A stretch of 32,244 nt of DNA from an uncultured Oscillospiraceae bacterium. GTDB taxonomy: Bacteria; Bacillota; Clostridia; Oscillospirales; Oscillospiraceae. Below are positions 1 through 7,130 of the stretch, one piece after another. The DNA lies in assembly GCA_947626085.1 (NCBI GenBank), contig CANQQU010000020.1, forward strand, positions 1 to 32,244, given 5' to 3'. The notes under the pieces were generated by a model. The model ran no database searches, was not told where the DNA came from, and worked only from the letters and a program-made list of their open reading frames with translations. Made by a program: the position numbers and the translations under genes. Positions within the stretch are counted from its first letter, which is position 1, and each line of letters opens with the position of its first letter.

Positions 1-34
1 TTTGGCTTGCTTTTCCAAATATTTGCAGAAGAAT

Positions 35-68
35 CCCTGTTTTCGCTTCTTGAAAACAGGGTTTCTTT
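35..68 (+). terminator. Rho-independent terminator of an upstream gene
   Basis: A perfect 10-bp stem (35-44 with 52-61) closes a 7-base loop and is followed by TTTCTTT. It reads on the plus strand and would end a gene lying left of the window. It is the first of two terminators in tandem. Confidence 0.8.
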
Positions 69-78
69 GACAGACTGG

Positions 79-104
79 CGCCCGGGAAACCGGGCGTGTT
101 TTTT
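79..104 (+). terminator. Second tandem terminator
   Basis: A 7-bp GC stem (79-85 with 90-96) is capped by a GAAA tetraloop and followed by TGTTTTTT. It sits 11 bases after the first terminator, so transcription entering from the left is probably stopped very efficiently. Confidence 0.75.
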
Positions 105-235
105 GCGGTCAGAGGGCCCTTTCTGAGCGCAAATACTATGGATAGAAGCGCGCCATTTCGTTCCGAAAGAGTTTTGAAACGTCTTGTCAAACGGGAAGGT
201 ATCTCACTGATGGTCATTTACATACTGCATAAACT
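105..235. other. Intergenic stretch, no gene seen
   Basis: Between the tandem terminators and the Hsp20 terminator I see no convincing coding frame, RNA gene or promoter. The one open frame crossing it (from 96) starts inside a terminator and runs antisense into the Hsp20 gene. Confidence 0.6.
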
Positions 236-270
236 CCCCGCTCCGGCGGATTTTTCTCGCCGGAGCGGGG
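236..270 (-). terminator. Terminator of the Hsp20 gene
   Basis: A perfect 12-bp stem (236-247 with 259-270) and an 11-base loop lie 21 bases past the Hsp20 stop codon. The T-tract on the minus strand is weak (AGTTTATG), so termination may be partial. Confidence 0.65.
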
Positions 271-291
271 TTGGTCTGCTATTCTGCCTGA

Positions 292-735
292 TCAGTCGAT
301 GGCCAGGCGGCGGGTCTCGGGCTGGGGGACCTGCTTTTTCGGAAGATTCAGCTTCAAAACGCCGTTTTCGTACTGGGCCTTGATCTTGTCCGCCTCCACG
401 CCGGACACGTCGAAGGACCGGCTGTACTGCCCGTAGGAGCGCTCCTGGCAGAGGACCTTCCCATGGCAGTCCTTCTTTTCGCAGTCGGAGTGCCGCTGGG
501 CGTGGATGGTCAGGGTGTCCCCGGCCAGGTCCAGGGAAATGTCCTTCTTGTCGAATCCGGGCAGATCGGCCTCCAGCAGGAAGCTCTCCCCCTGGTCGGT
601 GATGTCGGTCTTGAACTCCGCCAGGTCCCCGGCGTAGAAGAAGGGGGCGAAAAACTGCCGCTCCAGCTCCTCCATCTCCCGGAAGGGGTTGTAGTTAGAC
701 AGGCCGCTCTTGCGGTAGGGTCTTAAATCGAACAT
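292..735 (-). CDS. Hsp20 / alpha-crystallin family small heat-shock protein
   Basis: A 147-residue cytoplasmic small heat-shock protein, an ATP-independent holdase that keeps unfolding proteins soluble. The N-terminal ~40 residues contain the usual NPFREMEELERQFF region. An alpha-crystallin domain follows from about residue 40 (FKTDITDQGESFLLEADLPG), and the conserved ENGVLKLNLPK near the C-terminus is the family's A-x-x-x-n-G-v-L signature. I chose the ATG at 735 because GGGAGG lies just upstream with good spacing. An ATG at 750 would put that ribosome site inside the gene. The gene is monocistronic, divergent from the epimerase and followed by its own hairpin. No HrcA or CtsR site is visible upstream, but a weak sporulation-type promoter is possible. 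Length is normal for the family. Confidence 0.93.
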   Translation of the reverse strand: MFDLRPYRKSGLSNYNPFREMEELERQFFAPFFYAGDLAEFKTDITDQGESFLLEADLPGFDKKDISLDLAGDTLTIHAQRHSDCEKKDCHGKVLCQERSYGQYSRSFDVSGVEADKIKAQYENGVLKLNLPKKQVPQPETRRLAID

Positions 736-765
736 GGTGTTACCTCCCAAATGAAATTCCGATCT

Positions 766-794
766 TAGTATGCGCCGGCGGTTGAAAAATATTG
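766..794 (-). promoter_or_regulatory. Possible forespore (sigma-G-like) promoter of the Hsp20 gene
   Basis: On the minus strand CAATA (794-790) and CATACTA (772-766) are 17 bases apart. The CATACTA element fits the CATnnTA -10 of sigma-G/F promoters, and the -35 is one base off. No good sigma-A promoter is seen in the same gap. Both elements are short, so this is tentative. Confidence 0.3.
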
Positions 795-823
795 CGAGTC
801 TTTTTCAGAAAATGCGTCCTCGG

Positions 824-852
824 TTGAAATCCGGCGGAAACTGTGCTATGCT
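824..852 (+). promoter_or_regulatory. Sigma-A promoter of the epimerase gene
   Basis: TTGAAA (824-829), a 17-base spacer and TATGCT (847-852) preceded by TGC give an extended -10 promoter. The start of transcription would be near 859, about 25 bases before the ATG. Confidence 0.75.
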
Positions 853-883
853 GGTAGCGATCAAAATTAGAGGAGGCAGGACG

Positions 884-2086
884 ATGGAACGGGAAAAACT
901 GTTGGAAATTCGCGGCTGGGTCCGGAGGGAGCTGGAAAGCGCCGCCGACTTCTGGCTGAAAAACGGATTGGACCGGGCGCATGGCGGGGTCTACACCTGC
1001 CTGGACCGGCAGGGGAACATCTTCTCCACCGACAAGAGCGTGTGGATGCAGGGCCGCTGCGGCTGGACCTATGCCTATCTCTGTCGGGTCTACGGCATCC
1101 GGCCCGAATGGCTGGCCGCCAGCAAGAGCTGCATCGACTTCCTGGAGGACCACTGCGTCAACCGCGCCGCCGGGGGACGGCTGTATTTCACCGTCACCGC
1201 CGAGGGCAAGCCCCTGCGCCAGCGGCGGTACTGCTTCTCCGAGGCGTTCTACTGCATGGCCAACGCGGAATACTATGGCTTGACCGGGGAGGGGGTCCAT
1301 TTGGAGCGGGCCCGGCGGGCCTACGATCTATACTACGATCTGACCCACGGGATGCCGGACCCCACGGGCCTGGGGCCCAAGACAGACCCCGCCACCCGCA
1401 CCGGCCGGAGTCTGGGAAATCCCATGATCCTGCTGAACGTCACCGCCGTTTTGAGCCGGGTGGACCCAGAGCGGCGGGCGATATATGACCAGCGGGCCGC
1501 TGCCTGCGTGGAGGAGATCTTCCGCTACCATGTGAAGGAGGACTTGGGCTGCACCCTGGAAAACGTGGCCATGGACGGCGCCCCCCGGCTGTACTATACC
1601 GAGGGCCGGACGGTGAATCCGGGTCACGACATGGAGTGCGCCTGGTTCCTGATGGAGCGGGCCAACGAGACCGGTGATCGGACCCTGCATGAAAAGGCGG
1701 AGAAGGTCTTCAACATGGCCTTTTCCAAGGGCTGGGACCGGGAGTACGGCGGGATCTTGTACTTCCTGGACTGCCAGGGCCTGCCGCCGGAGGCCTATGA
1801 GCATGATATGAAGCTCTGGTGGCCCCATAACGAGGCCCTGATTGCTTCCCTGATGCTCTACCGGGACACGGGGGAGGAAAAATACCTGGATATTTTCTGC
1901 CAGGTCCTGGACTACTGCAAAGCCCACTTTGCCGACCCGGCGTATGGCGAATGGTTCGGCTACCTCCGCCGGGACGGCAAGCCCACGGAGCCCCCCTGCA
2001 AGGGCTCCACCTTCAAGGGCCCCTTCCACGTCCCGAGATGCCTTACCATGCTGGACATCATGCTGGGCCAAATTTTGGAAAAATAA
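884..2086 (+). CDS. N-acylglucosamine 2-epimerase (AGE) family protein
   Basis: A 400-residue enzyme of the (alpha/alpha)6-barrel AGE family, which interconverts N-acetylglucosamine and N-acetylmannosamine in the cytoplasm. The two histidines known as catalytic in animal AGE (His248 and His382) fall at exactly residues 248 (NPGHDMECAW) and 382 (KGPFHVPR) here. VWMQGRCGWTY (53-63) and WWPHNEAL (312-319) are further family motifs. The start at 884 follows AGGAGG at 871-876 with good spacing; in-frame starts further upstream lie before the promoter. The gene is monocistronic with a strong promoter and a terminator. Related epimerases act on cellobiose or mannose; the KGPFHVPR end favours the AGE branch, but substrate is not proven. 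No sialic-acid genes adjoin it. Confidence 0.88.
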   Translation: MEREKLLEIRGWVRRELESAADFWLKNGLDRAHGGVYTCLDRQGNIFSTDKSVWMQGRCGWTYAYLCRVYGIRPEWLAASKSCIDFLEDHCVNRAAGGRLYFTVTAEGKPLRQRRYCFSEAFYCMANAEYYGLTGEGVHLERARRAYDLYYDLTHGMPDPTGLGPKTDPATRTGRSLGNPMILLNVTAVLSRVDPERRAIYDQRAAACVEEIFRYHVKEDLGCTLENVAMDGAPRLYYTEGRTVNPGHDMECAWFLMERANETGDRTLHEKAEKVFNMAFSKGWDREYGGILYFLDCQGLPPEAYEHDMKLWWPHNEALIASLMLYRDTGEEKYLDIFCQVLDYCKAHFADPAYGEWFGYLRRDGKPTEPPCKGSTFKGPFHVPRCLTMLDIMLGQILEK

Positions 2087-2099
2087 TAGGGATACCCCC

Positions 2100-2140
2100 A
2101 ATATTTCGCGCCCCCGGCATTCACCGGGGGCGCAAATATT
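2100..2140 (+). terminator. Terminator hairpin containing palindrome copy A
   Basis: A 10-bp GC stem (2108-2117 with 2124-2133) is extended past one bulged base by 7 AT pairs (2100-2106 with 2134-2140). It lies 13 bases after the epimerase stop. Bases 2109-2135 match the palindrome at 2688-2714 in inverted orientation with one mismatch in 27. Confidence 0.7.
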
Positions 2141-2279
2141 GAATTGGCTGCTCTTACTGCGAAACTTCAAGGAGCTTCCCCGCGACAGGATTCTCCTTAT
2201 TTTCATACCTAGTGGAATATGGGGCTTGTATCTTTTTTTGGGAAAAAACATTGCATAAAAACCCATGGATGTCAAATCA

Positions 2280-2315
2280 AAATATCATTTTGTTAATGAA
2301 ATATCATTCTGTAAA
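2280..2315 (+). promoter_or_regulatory. Direct repeats upstream of the XRE gene (candidate operators)
   Basis: Two copies of AAATATCATTnTGTnAA (2280-2296 and 2299-2315) sit 19 bases apart, in an AT-rich tract about 30-70 bases before the XRE start. A -10-like CATACT (2317-2322) follows directly. The layout fits binding sites for an autoregulating XRE repressor. Confidence 0.5.
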
Positions 2316-2347
2316 GCATACTATACATAGGAAAGGAGGGCCAGGAT

Positions 2348-2647
2348 ATGATCGATGAGAACATCAGAGCATTACGGCAACAGCGGGGGATCACCCAGGC
2401 GGAGCTGGCGCGGGATTTGGGGATCACGCGGGCGGGCGTCAACGCCTGGGAAATGGGACTTTCGGTGCCCTCCACCCAATATTTGGCGGAGCTGGCCCGG
2501 TATTTTCGGGTCTCCACGGATTTTTTGCTGGGCCTGGACAACAGCGCCACCGTCAGCGTGGCGGGGCTCACACAGGAGGATATCCGCCTGGTCCGCCGTT
2601 TGATTGATCACCTGATCGAGAAAAACAAAACCGCTTATCAAAAATAG
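2348..2647 (+). CDS. XRE-family helix-turn-helix transcriptional regulator
   Basis: A 99-residue DNA-binding protein. The Cro/C1-type helix-turn-helix covers residues 1-62: RQQRGITQAELARDLGITRAGVNAWE holds the HTH, and the PSTQYLAELARYFRVSTDFLLG end is typical. The remaining ~35 residues (LTQEDIRLVRRLIDHLIEKN) form a helix likely used for dimerisation. AAGGAGG at 2333-2339 with a 8-base gap sets the ATG. The gene is monocistronic with its own terminator at 2651-2679. The 19-base-spaced repeats just upstream are candidate operators, so negative autoregulation is likely. No toxin, phage gene or other obvious target adjoins it; what it controls besides itself cannot be told. Confidence 0.9.
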   Translation: MIDENIRALRQQRGITQAELARDLGITRAGVNAWEMGLSVPSTQYLAELARYFRVSTDFLLGLDNSATVSVAGLTQEDIRLVRRLIDHLIEKNKTAYQK

Positions 2648-2650
2648 CGA

Positions 2651-2679
2651 ACCGCCTCCCGGGCTGGGGGCGGTTTTTT
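2651..2679 (+). terminator. Terminator of the XRE gene
   Basis: A 9-bp stem with one G-U pair (2651-2659 with 2666-2674) is followed by TTTTTT. It begins 3 bases after the stop codon. Confidence 0.85.
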
Positions 2680-2687
2680 GAATGGAG

Positions 2688-2714
2688 TTGCGCCCCCGGC
2701 GAATGCCGGGGGCG
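2688..2714 (-). repeat. Palindrome copy B, inverted relative to copy A
   Basis: A perfect 10-bp inverted repeat (2691-2700 with 2705-2714) around GAAT. Its minus-strand reading matches 2109-2135 at 26 of 27 positions, including the loop. It lies 7 bases past the flavodiiron stop and may end that transcript, but no T-tract follows on the minus strand. Confidence 0.6.
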
Positions 2715-2721
2715 GCGGTTT

Positions 2722-4566
2722 TCAGCTGATTTTTTCAAAATCCTCGGCGCCGTGCTTGCACAGCGGGCAGACAAAGTCCGGGGGCAGCTCCTCGCCCTCG
2801 TAGACGTAGCCGCAGATCTTGCAGACCCAGCCGGTCTTCTTCTGGGCGGCGGGGGCGGGCTTGGGCTTGATGTGGTCAAAGTAATACTGGTAGGTCACGC
2901 TGGGGGCGCTGGAGAGGACCTTGGCTTCGGTGACGTCGGCCACGAACAGGGTGTGGGTGCCGTAGTCCGTGGCGGAGATCACCTTCCCGGAGAGTACCGC
3001 GTTGGTGTACTCGGGGATATACCGCAGACCGTTGGCGGTGCGGCAGTCGTAGGAAACGGAGGCAAACTTGTCCGTGTCCCGGCCGGAGCAGAAGCCAAAC
3101 TGCTGGAACACCTGGAAGGGCGCGTCCTGGGTCAGGATGCTGACGTTGAACACCCCGGTGCGGAGGATCAGGTCGTGGGAGTAGTTCTGCTTGTTCACGG
3201 CGATCTGGATCCGGTTGGGGGTGGAGGTCAGCTGGCCGGCGGTGTTGATGATGCAGCCGTTGTCCTTGCCCCCCTCCCGGGTGGTCAGGACGAACAGACC
3301 GTAGGACAGCTTGAACATGGCCTTGTTGTCCACCGCGCCGGCGGGAAGGGGCTCCGCCGCCGCCGGGGCGGAGATGGTGGCGGCGATGGCGTCGGCCATT
3401 TTGGTCAGGCTCTCCAGCTGATGCTCCTTGACGGAGGAGCGGATGGAGAGGGTCTCGTTTAGAATGGTCAGGTTTTTGCACTTTTCCAGGGCCTTGCGCA
3501 TGAGGCCGCCGCTGGTGGGGGCCCAGGAGCCGTTCTCGATCAGGGCCACGGTGCGGTTCTGGATGTTGTGGGCCGTCAGGTCCGCCAGCAGGGCCTCCAT
3601 GGTGACGAAGATGCCGGCGTTGTAGGTGGTGGAGGCGAAGACCAGGTGGCTGTACCGGAAGGCCGCCGCCACGATCTCCGAGGCGGGGGTGACGGACACG
3701 TCGTAGATCACCGTGGGGATGCCCCGCTCCCGGAGCTTCACCGCCAGAATTTCGGCGGCGTTTTCCGTGTTGCCGTAGACGGAGGCGTAGGCGATCATCA
3801 CGCCGGTCTCCTCCGGGGTGTAGCTGGCCCAGGCCAGGTACTTGCTGACGAAGGAGCCGATATCCCGCCGCCAGACGAAGCCGTGGAGGGGGCACAGCAG
3901 CTGGATATCCAGCATGGAGGCCTTGTTCAGCAGGTTCGTGACCTGGGTGCCGTACTTGCCCACGATGTTGGTGTAGTACCGCCGGGCCTCGTCCAGGTAG
4001 TCCCGCTCAAAGTCCACCTCGTCGGCGAAGATGGCCCCGTTCAGGGCACCGAAGGTGCCGAAGGCGTCGGCGGAGAACAAAATGCCGTCGGTGGTGTCGT
4101 AGGACACCATGACCTCCGGCCAGTGGACCATGGGGGCCTTGACGAAGCAGAAATTGTGCCGGCCGGTGGAGAAGACCTCCCCCTCCTTGGCCTCCACCCA
4201 GCGGCTGTCCACATCGAAGGAGAAGAACTGCTTCATCATGTTCCGGGTGGCGGCGTTGCAGACGATCTTCGCCCCGGGGTAGCGGAGCAGAATGTCAGCC
4301 AGGGTGGCGGAATGGTCCGGCTCCATGTGGTGGACGAAGACATAGTCCAGGTCCCGGCCGGAGAGGACCTGCTCCACGTTCTCAAAAAAGACCTTCCCAA
4401 CGGCCTTGTCCACGGTGTCGAACAGGACCGTCTTCTCGTCCAGCAGGACGTAGGAATTGTAGCTCACGCCCCGGGGGACGGAGTACACGCCCTCGAACAG
4501 GGACAGCCGCCGGTCGTTGGCGCCCACCCAGTACAGATCGGAAGTGAGCTGGCGATAGCAGTACAT
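2722..4566 (-). CDS. Flavodiiron protein fused to flavin reductase and rubredoxin domains
   Basis: A 614-residue cytoplasmic multidomain enzyme that probably reduces O2 to water and/or NO to N2O, protecting an anaerobe. Residues 1-250 are a metallo-beta-lactamase-type diiron domain with HHMEPDH (79-85), H148, D167 and H228 as ligands. Residues ~255-395 are a flavodoxin domain (FMN loop ASVYGNTENA). Residues ~425-575 are a flavin-reductase-like domain (FKLSYGLFVLTTREGGKDNG). The last ~40 residues are a rubredoxin with CKIC and CPLC for iron. One chain therefore holds the diiron site, its FMN relay and probable electron-entry domains. An ideal AAGGAGG precedes the ATG. It starts 18 bases after the ROK kinase stop and is surely co-transcribed with it. 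Confidence 0.93.
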   Translation of the reverse strand: MYCYRQLTSDLYWVGANDRRLSLFEGVYSVPRGVSYNSYVLLDEKTVLFDTVDKAVGKVFFENVEQVLSGRDLDYVFVHHMEPDHSATLADILLRYPGAKIVCNAATRNMMKQFFSFDVDSRWVEAKEGEVFSTGRHNFCFVKAPMVHWPEVMVSYDTTDGILFSADAFGTFGALNGAIFADEVDFERDYLDEARRYYTNIVGKYGTQVTNLLNKASMLDIQLLCPLHGFVWRRDIGSFVSKYLAWASYTPEETGVMIAYASVYGNTENAAEILAVKLRERGIPTVIYDVSVTPASEIVAAAFRYSHLVFASTTYNAGIFVTMEALLADLTAHNIQNRTVALIENGSWAPTSGGLMRKALEKCKNLTILNETLSIRSSVKEHQLESLTKMADAIAATISAPAAAEPLPAGAVDNKAMFKLSYGLFVLTTREGGKDNGCIINTAGQLTSTPNRIQIAVNKQNYSHDLILRTGVFNVSILTQDAPFQVFQQFGFCSGRDTDKFASVSYDCRTANGLRYIPEYTNAVLSGKVISATDYGTHTLFVADVTEAKVLSSAPSVTYQYYFDHIKPKPAPAAQKKTGWVCKICGYVYEGEELPPDFVCPLCKHGAEDFEKIS

Positions 4567-4584
4567 TTGATTTCCTCCTTAATA

Positions 4585-5532
4585 TTATTTTCCGAATTCG
4601 TTGAGGGCCAGCTTGAAGGCCCCGTAGGTCCCGGCGTCGTTGCCCAGGGAGGCCAGGGCGAACCGGGCCCCCTTGGCGGCGTGGAACACATACTTGTTGA
4701 AGTACCGCCGGGCCCCGTCCAGCAGGGGCAGGCCCGCCTTGCTGACGCCGCCGCCCAGGACCACCACCTCCGGGTCGATGACGCAGCAGATATCCGCCAG
4801 GAACTGGCCCAAATAGTCGTAGACCTGCTCTAAAATGGCGGCGGCGACCCGGTCGCCTGTGGCGGAGGCGTCGAACACGTCCTTGCAGGTCAGGGGGAAA
4901 ATGTCCCGCAGGGCGGAGGGCTCGGGATGGGCCGCCAGATACCGCTCGGCCACCCGGACCACCCCGGTGGCGGAGCAGTACTGCTCCGCGCAGCCGTGCT
5001 TGCCGCAGCCGCAGGCCTCGGGCTCGTTCTTGTCCAGGACGATATGGCCGATCTCGCCGCCGGAGCCGTGGCAGCCGTGGATCAGCTCCCCGCCCACGAT
5101 GATGCCGCCGCCTACGCCGGTGCCCAGGGTGGCGAAGACCATGTTGCTGGAGCCCATGCCGCCGCCCATCCAGTATTCGCCCAGGGCCGCCACGTTGGCG
5201 TCGTTGCCGCCCTTGACGGGGAAGCCCGTCAGGGTGGAGAGGGCCTGATGGAGATTGAACACCCCCCAGCCCAGGTTGACGCACTTATTGACGTTGCCCT
5301 TGGGGTCCACCGGCCCGGGGACGCCGATGCCGATGCCCAAAATGTCGCTGTCCGGAATCCCCGTTTTGTCCAGATGCTGCCGGATGGAAGCGGCGATGTC
5401 CGGCAGAATGTGCCGGCCCCGTTCCGCCGTCCGGGTGGGGATCTCCCATTTGCCTTGCATGACGCCTCGCTCGTTGAAAAAGCCGATCTTGACGGTGGTG
5501 CCGCCCAGATCCACGCCGAAGCCGTATTTCAT
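4585..5532 (-). CDS. ROK-family sugar kinase (probable glucokinase)
   Basis: A 315-residue cytoplasmic ROK kinase, most likely ATP-dependent glucokinase feeding glucose 6-phosphate to glycolysis. The phosphate loop is DLGGTTVKIG at the N-terminus. GIGVPGPVD, GGNDANVAALGE (sugar contact and catalytic Asp), TLGTGVGGGIIVGG and the zinc motif CGCGKHGCAEQY with the preceding GGEIGH are all intact. The start at 5532 gives MKYGFGVDLGGTT with GGGAGG upstream; the longer frame only adds low-complexity sequence from the palindrome. It is the first gene of an operon with the flavodiiron protein and is divergent from pgi, whose substrate it would make. Other ROK substrates (ManNAc, fructose, allose) cannot be excluded. 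Confidence 0.9.
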   Translation of the reverse strand: MKYGFGVDLGGTTVKIGFFNERGVMQGKWEIPTRTAERGRHILPDIAASIRQHLDKTGIPDSDILGIGIGVPGPVDPKGNVNKCVNLGWGVFNLHQALSTLTGFPVKGGNDANVAALGEYWMGGGMGSSNMVFATLGTGVGGGIIVGGELIHGCHGSGGEIGHIVLDKNEPEACGCGKHGCAEQYCSATGVVRVAERYLAAHPEPSALRDIFPLTCKDVFDASATGDRVAAAILEQVYDYLGQFLADICCVIDPEVVVLGGGVSKAGLPLLDGARRYFNKYVFHAAKGARFALASLGNDAGTYGAFKLALNEFGK

Positions 5533-5569
5533 AGGTTTGTTTCCTCCCAGTGGGTTGATAAGCTCCCTT

Positions 5570-5598
5570 ATTATACCGCCGTCCGGAGAAAAAAGCCA
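5570..5598 (-). promoter_or_regulatory. Promoter of the ROK kinase-flavodiiron operon
   Basis: A perfect TATAAT lies at 5575-5570 on the minus strand with a poor -35 (TGGCTT, 5598-5593) 17 bases away. The predicted leader is about 30 bases. The weak -35 and the palindrome just upstream suggest dependence on an activator or other control. Confidence 0.6.
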
Positions 5599-5604
5599 TA
5601 GGGA

Positions 5605-5642
5605 GCTGGAAAAATTTTGAAAAGTTTTGAAACTTTTCCAGC
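5605..5642. promoter_or_regulatory. Nested palindrome between divergent kinase and pgi promoters
   Basis: An outer 9-bp inverted repeat (GCTGGAAAA 5605-5613 with TTTTCCAGC 5634-5642) encloses an overlapping inner one (AAAAGTTT 5620-5627 with AAACTTTT 5630-5637). It sits between the two outward promoters. It could be a shared operator; a small hairpin RNA element is the alternative. Confidence 0.45.
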
Positions 5643-5653
5643 CCCCCTTGCGT

Positions 5654-5681
5654 TTGCGCCGATTTTGGAGTAACATATACA
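5654..5681 (+). promoter_or_regulatory. Promoter of pgi
   Basis: TTGCGC (5654-5659), a 16-base spacer and TATACA (5676-5681). Transcription would start near 5688, about 30 bases before the pgi ATG. Confidence 0.5.
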
Positions 5682-5717
5682 CAAGCGAACCGAAAAAAAC
5701 GGAAAGGATGATTTCCC

Positions 5718-7022
5718 ATGATCAAAGTCGATATATCCAATGTTTGGGGCCAGCTGTCCCTGCCCGATCTGCTGTCGATGGAGAAGGAGGTCGCCGCCGC
5801 CCACCAGACCCTGATGGACGGCTCCGGCGCCGGCAATGACTTTTTGGGCTGGCTCCACCTGCCCACCGCCGAGCCCACTGAGGAAATGCGCCGCATTTCC
5901 GCCGCCGCCGCCCGGATCCGGGCGGACTCCGACGTGTTTGTGGTCATCGGCATCGGCGGCAGCTACTTGGGCCCCCGGGCCGCCATCGAGCTGATGCAGG
6001 GCGTGAACCACAACATCGGCAAGGGGAAGGGCAACCCCCAGGTTTTCTTCGCCGGCAACGGCCTGTCTACCCGGGCGTGGAACGAGCTGTGCCGCCTGCT
6101 GGAGGGCAAGGACTTCTCCATCGCCATCATCTCCAAGTCCGGCACCACCACCGAGCCCGCCATCGCCACCCGGGCCCTGCGCTGGATGCTGGAGCGGAAG
6201 TACGGCACCGAGGCCGCCAAGAAGCGGATCTACGCCATCACCGACCCCTCCAAGGGCGCTCTGCGGCAAATGGCCCAGGAGGAGGGCTGGGAGACCTTCG
6301 TGATCCCGCCGGATGTGGGCGGCCGGTACTCGGTCCTGACCCCCGTGGGCCTGCTGCCCATGGCTGTGGCGGGAATGGACATCAACGCCATCATGGCCGG
6401 GGCCGCCCAGTCCCAGAAAATTTACGACATCCGCTCCTTTGAGAACCCCGCCTGGCAGTATGCCGCCGTGCGGAACCTGCTCTACCGCCGGGGCAAGGCC
6501 ATCGAGCTGTTCGAGTCCTTCGAGCCGGGCTTTAAAATGTTCGGCGGCTGGTGGCAGCAGCTCTTCGGCGAGTCCGAGGGCAAGGACGGCAAGGGCCTGT
6601 TCCCCGCCACCGCCGAGCTGACCGCCGATCTGCACAGCCTGGGCCAGATGATCCAGCAGGGCCAGCGGAATTTGTTTGAGACCATGGTGCGCTTCGCACC
6701 TCCGGTCCAGGAGGCGGTAGTGGGCTCCGATTACAAGAACCTGGACGGCCTGAACTATCTGGAGGGCAAGACCCTCTCCTTTGTGGACGAGCAGGCGTTC
6801 TTGGGCACCGTGGCCGCCCATGTGGACGGCGGCGTGCCGGTGATCACCATGGACATGGGCAAGCTGGACTACCCCAAGCTGGGCGAGATGTTCTATTTCC
6901 TGGAGCTGTCCTGCGGCATTTCGGCGTACCTTCTGGGGGTCAATCCCTTCAACCAGCCCGGCGTGGAGCTTTACAAGCGGAATATGTTCCACCTGCTGGG
7001 CAAGCCCGGCTACGAAAACTGA
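5718..7022 (+). CDS. pgi: Glucose-6-phosphate isomerase
   Basis: A 434-residue cytoplasmic isomerase interconverting glucose 6-phosphate and fructose 6-phosphate in glycolysis and gluconeogenesis. The sequence has the sugar-phosphate-binding segment SKSGTTTEP, the GIGGSYLGPRA loop near residue 75, GGRYSVLTPVGLLP around residue 200, and the C-terminal signature GVNPFNQPGVELYKRN carrying the family lysine. The length fits the short bacillus/clostridial type (about 450) rather than the ~550-residue proteobacterial form. A GGAAAGGA ribosome site precedes the ATG. The gene stands alone, divergent from the probable glucokinase, so the two consecutive glycolytic steps flank one control region. Confidence 0.97.
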   Translation: MIKVDISNVWGQLSLPDLLSMEKEVAAAHQTLMDGSGAGNDFLGWLHLPTAEPTEEMRRISAAAARIRADSDVFVVIGIGGSYLGPRAAIELMQGVNHNIGKGKGNPQVFFAGNGLSTRAWNELCRLLEGKDFSIAIISKSGTTTEPAIATRALRWMLERKYGTEAAKKRIYAITDPSKGALRQMAQEEGWETFVIPPDVGGRYSVLTPVGLLPMAVAGMDINAIMAGAAQSQKIYDIRSFENPAWQYAAVRNLLYRRGKAIELFESFEPGFKMFGGWWQQLFGESEGKDGKGLFPATAELTADLHSLGQMIQQGQRNLFETMVRFAPPVQEAVVGSDYKNLDGLNYLEGKTLSFVDEQAFLGTVAAHVDGGVPVITMDMGKLDYPKLGEMFYFLELSCGISAYLLGVNPFNQPGVELYKRNMFHLLGKPGYEN

Positions 7023-7057
7023 GGCGGAATTGGCAAAAAAAGGCCAGGAAAAGGGGG

Positions 7058-7086
7058 TTGCAAAATCCGCCGTTTCCTGTTAAAAT
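7058..7086 (+). promoter_or_regulatory. Strong extended -10 promoter of the P-loop gene
   Basis: TTGCAA (7058-7063), a 17-base spacer and TAAAAT (7081-7086) preceded by TGT. The start would be near 7093, giving a leader of about 38 bases. Confidence 0.75.
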
Positions 7087-7130
7087 GTCGGTAACGCCCG
7101 TGTGCGTACTGCAAAGGAGGATTTTTTCCA

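Noticed and set aside
96-383. A 95-codon frame at the left end
   Set aside because: It starts inside a terminator T-tract, crosses another terminator and ends antisense to Hsp20; no family resemblance.
884-5532. Sialic-acid catabolic cluster (epimerase plus ROK kinase)
   Set aside because: The two genes are on opposite strands, separated by an unrelated regulator and the flavodiiron gene, with no lyase or deacetylase. The ROK kinase faces pgi, fitting glucokinase better.
5571-6992. A 473-codon open frame antisense to pgi
   Set aside because: It is the complement of a clear pgi, with Gly/Ala/His/Gln-rich low-complexity composition and no ribosome site. GC-rich third positions keep antisense frames open.
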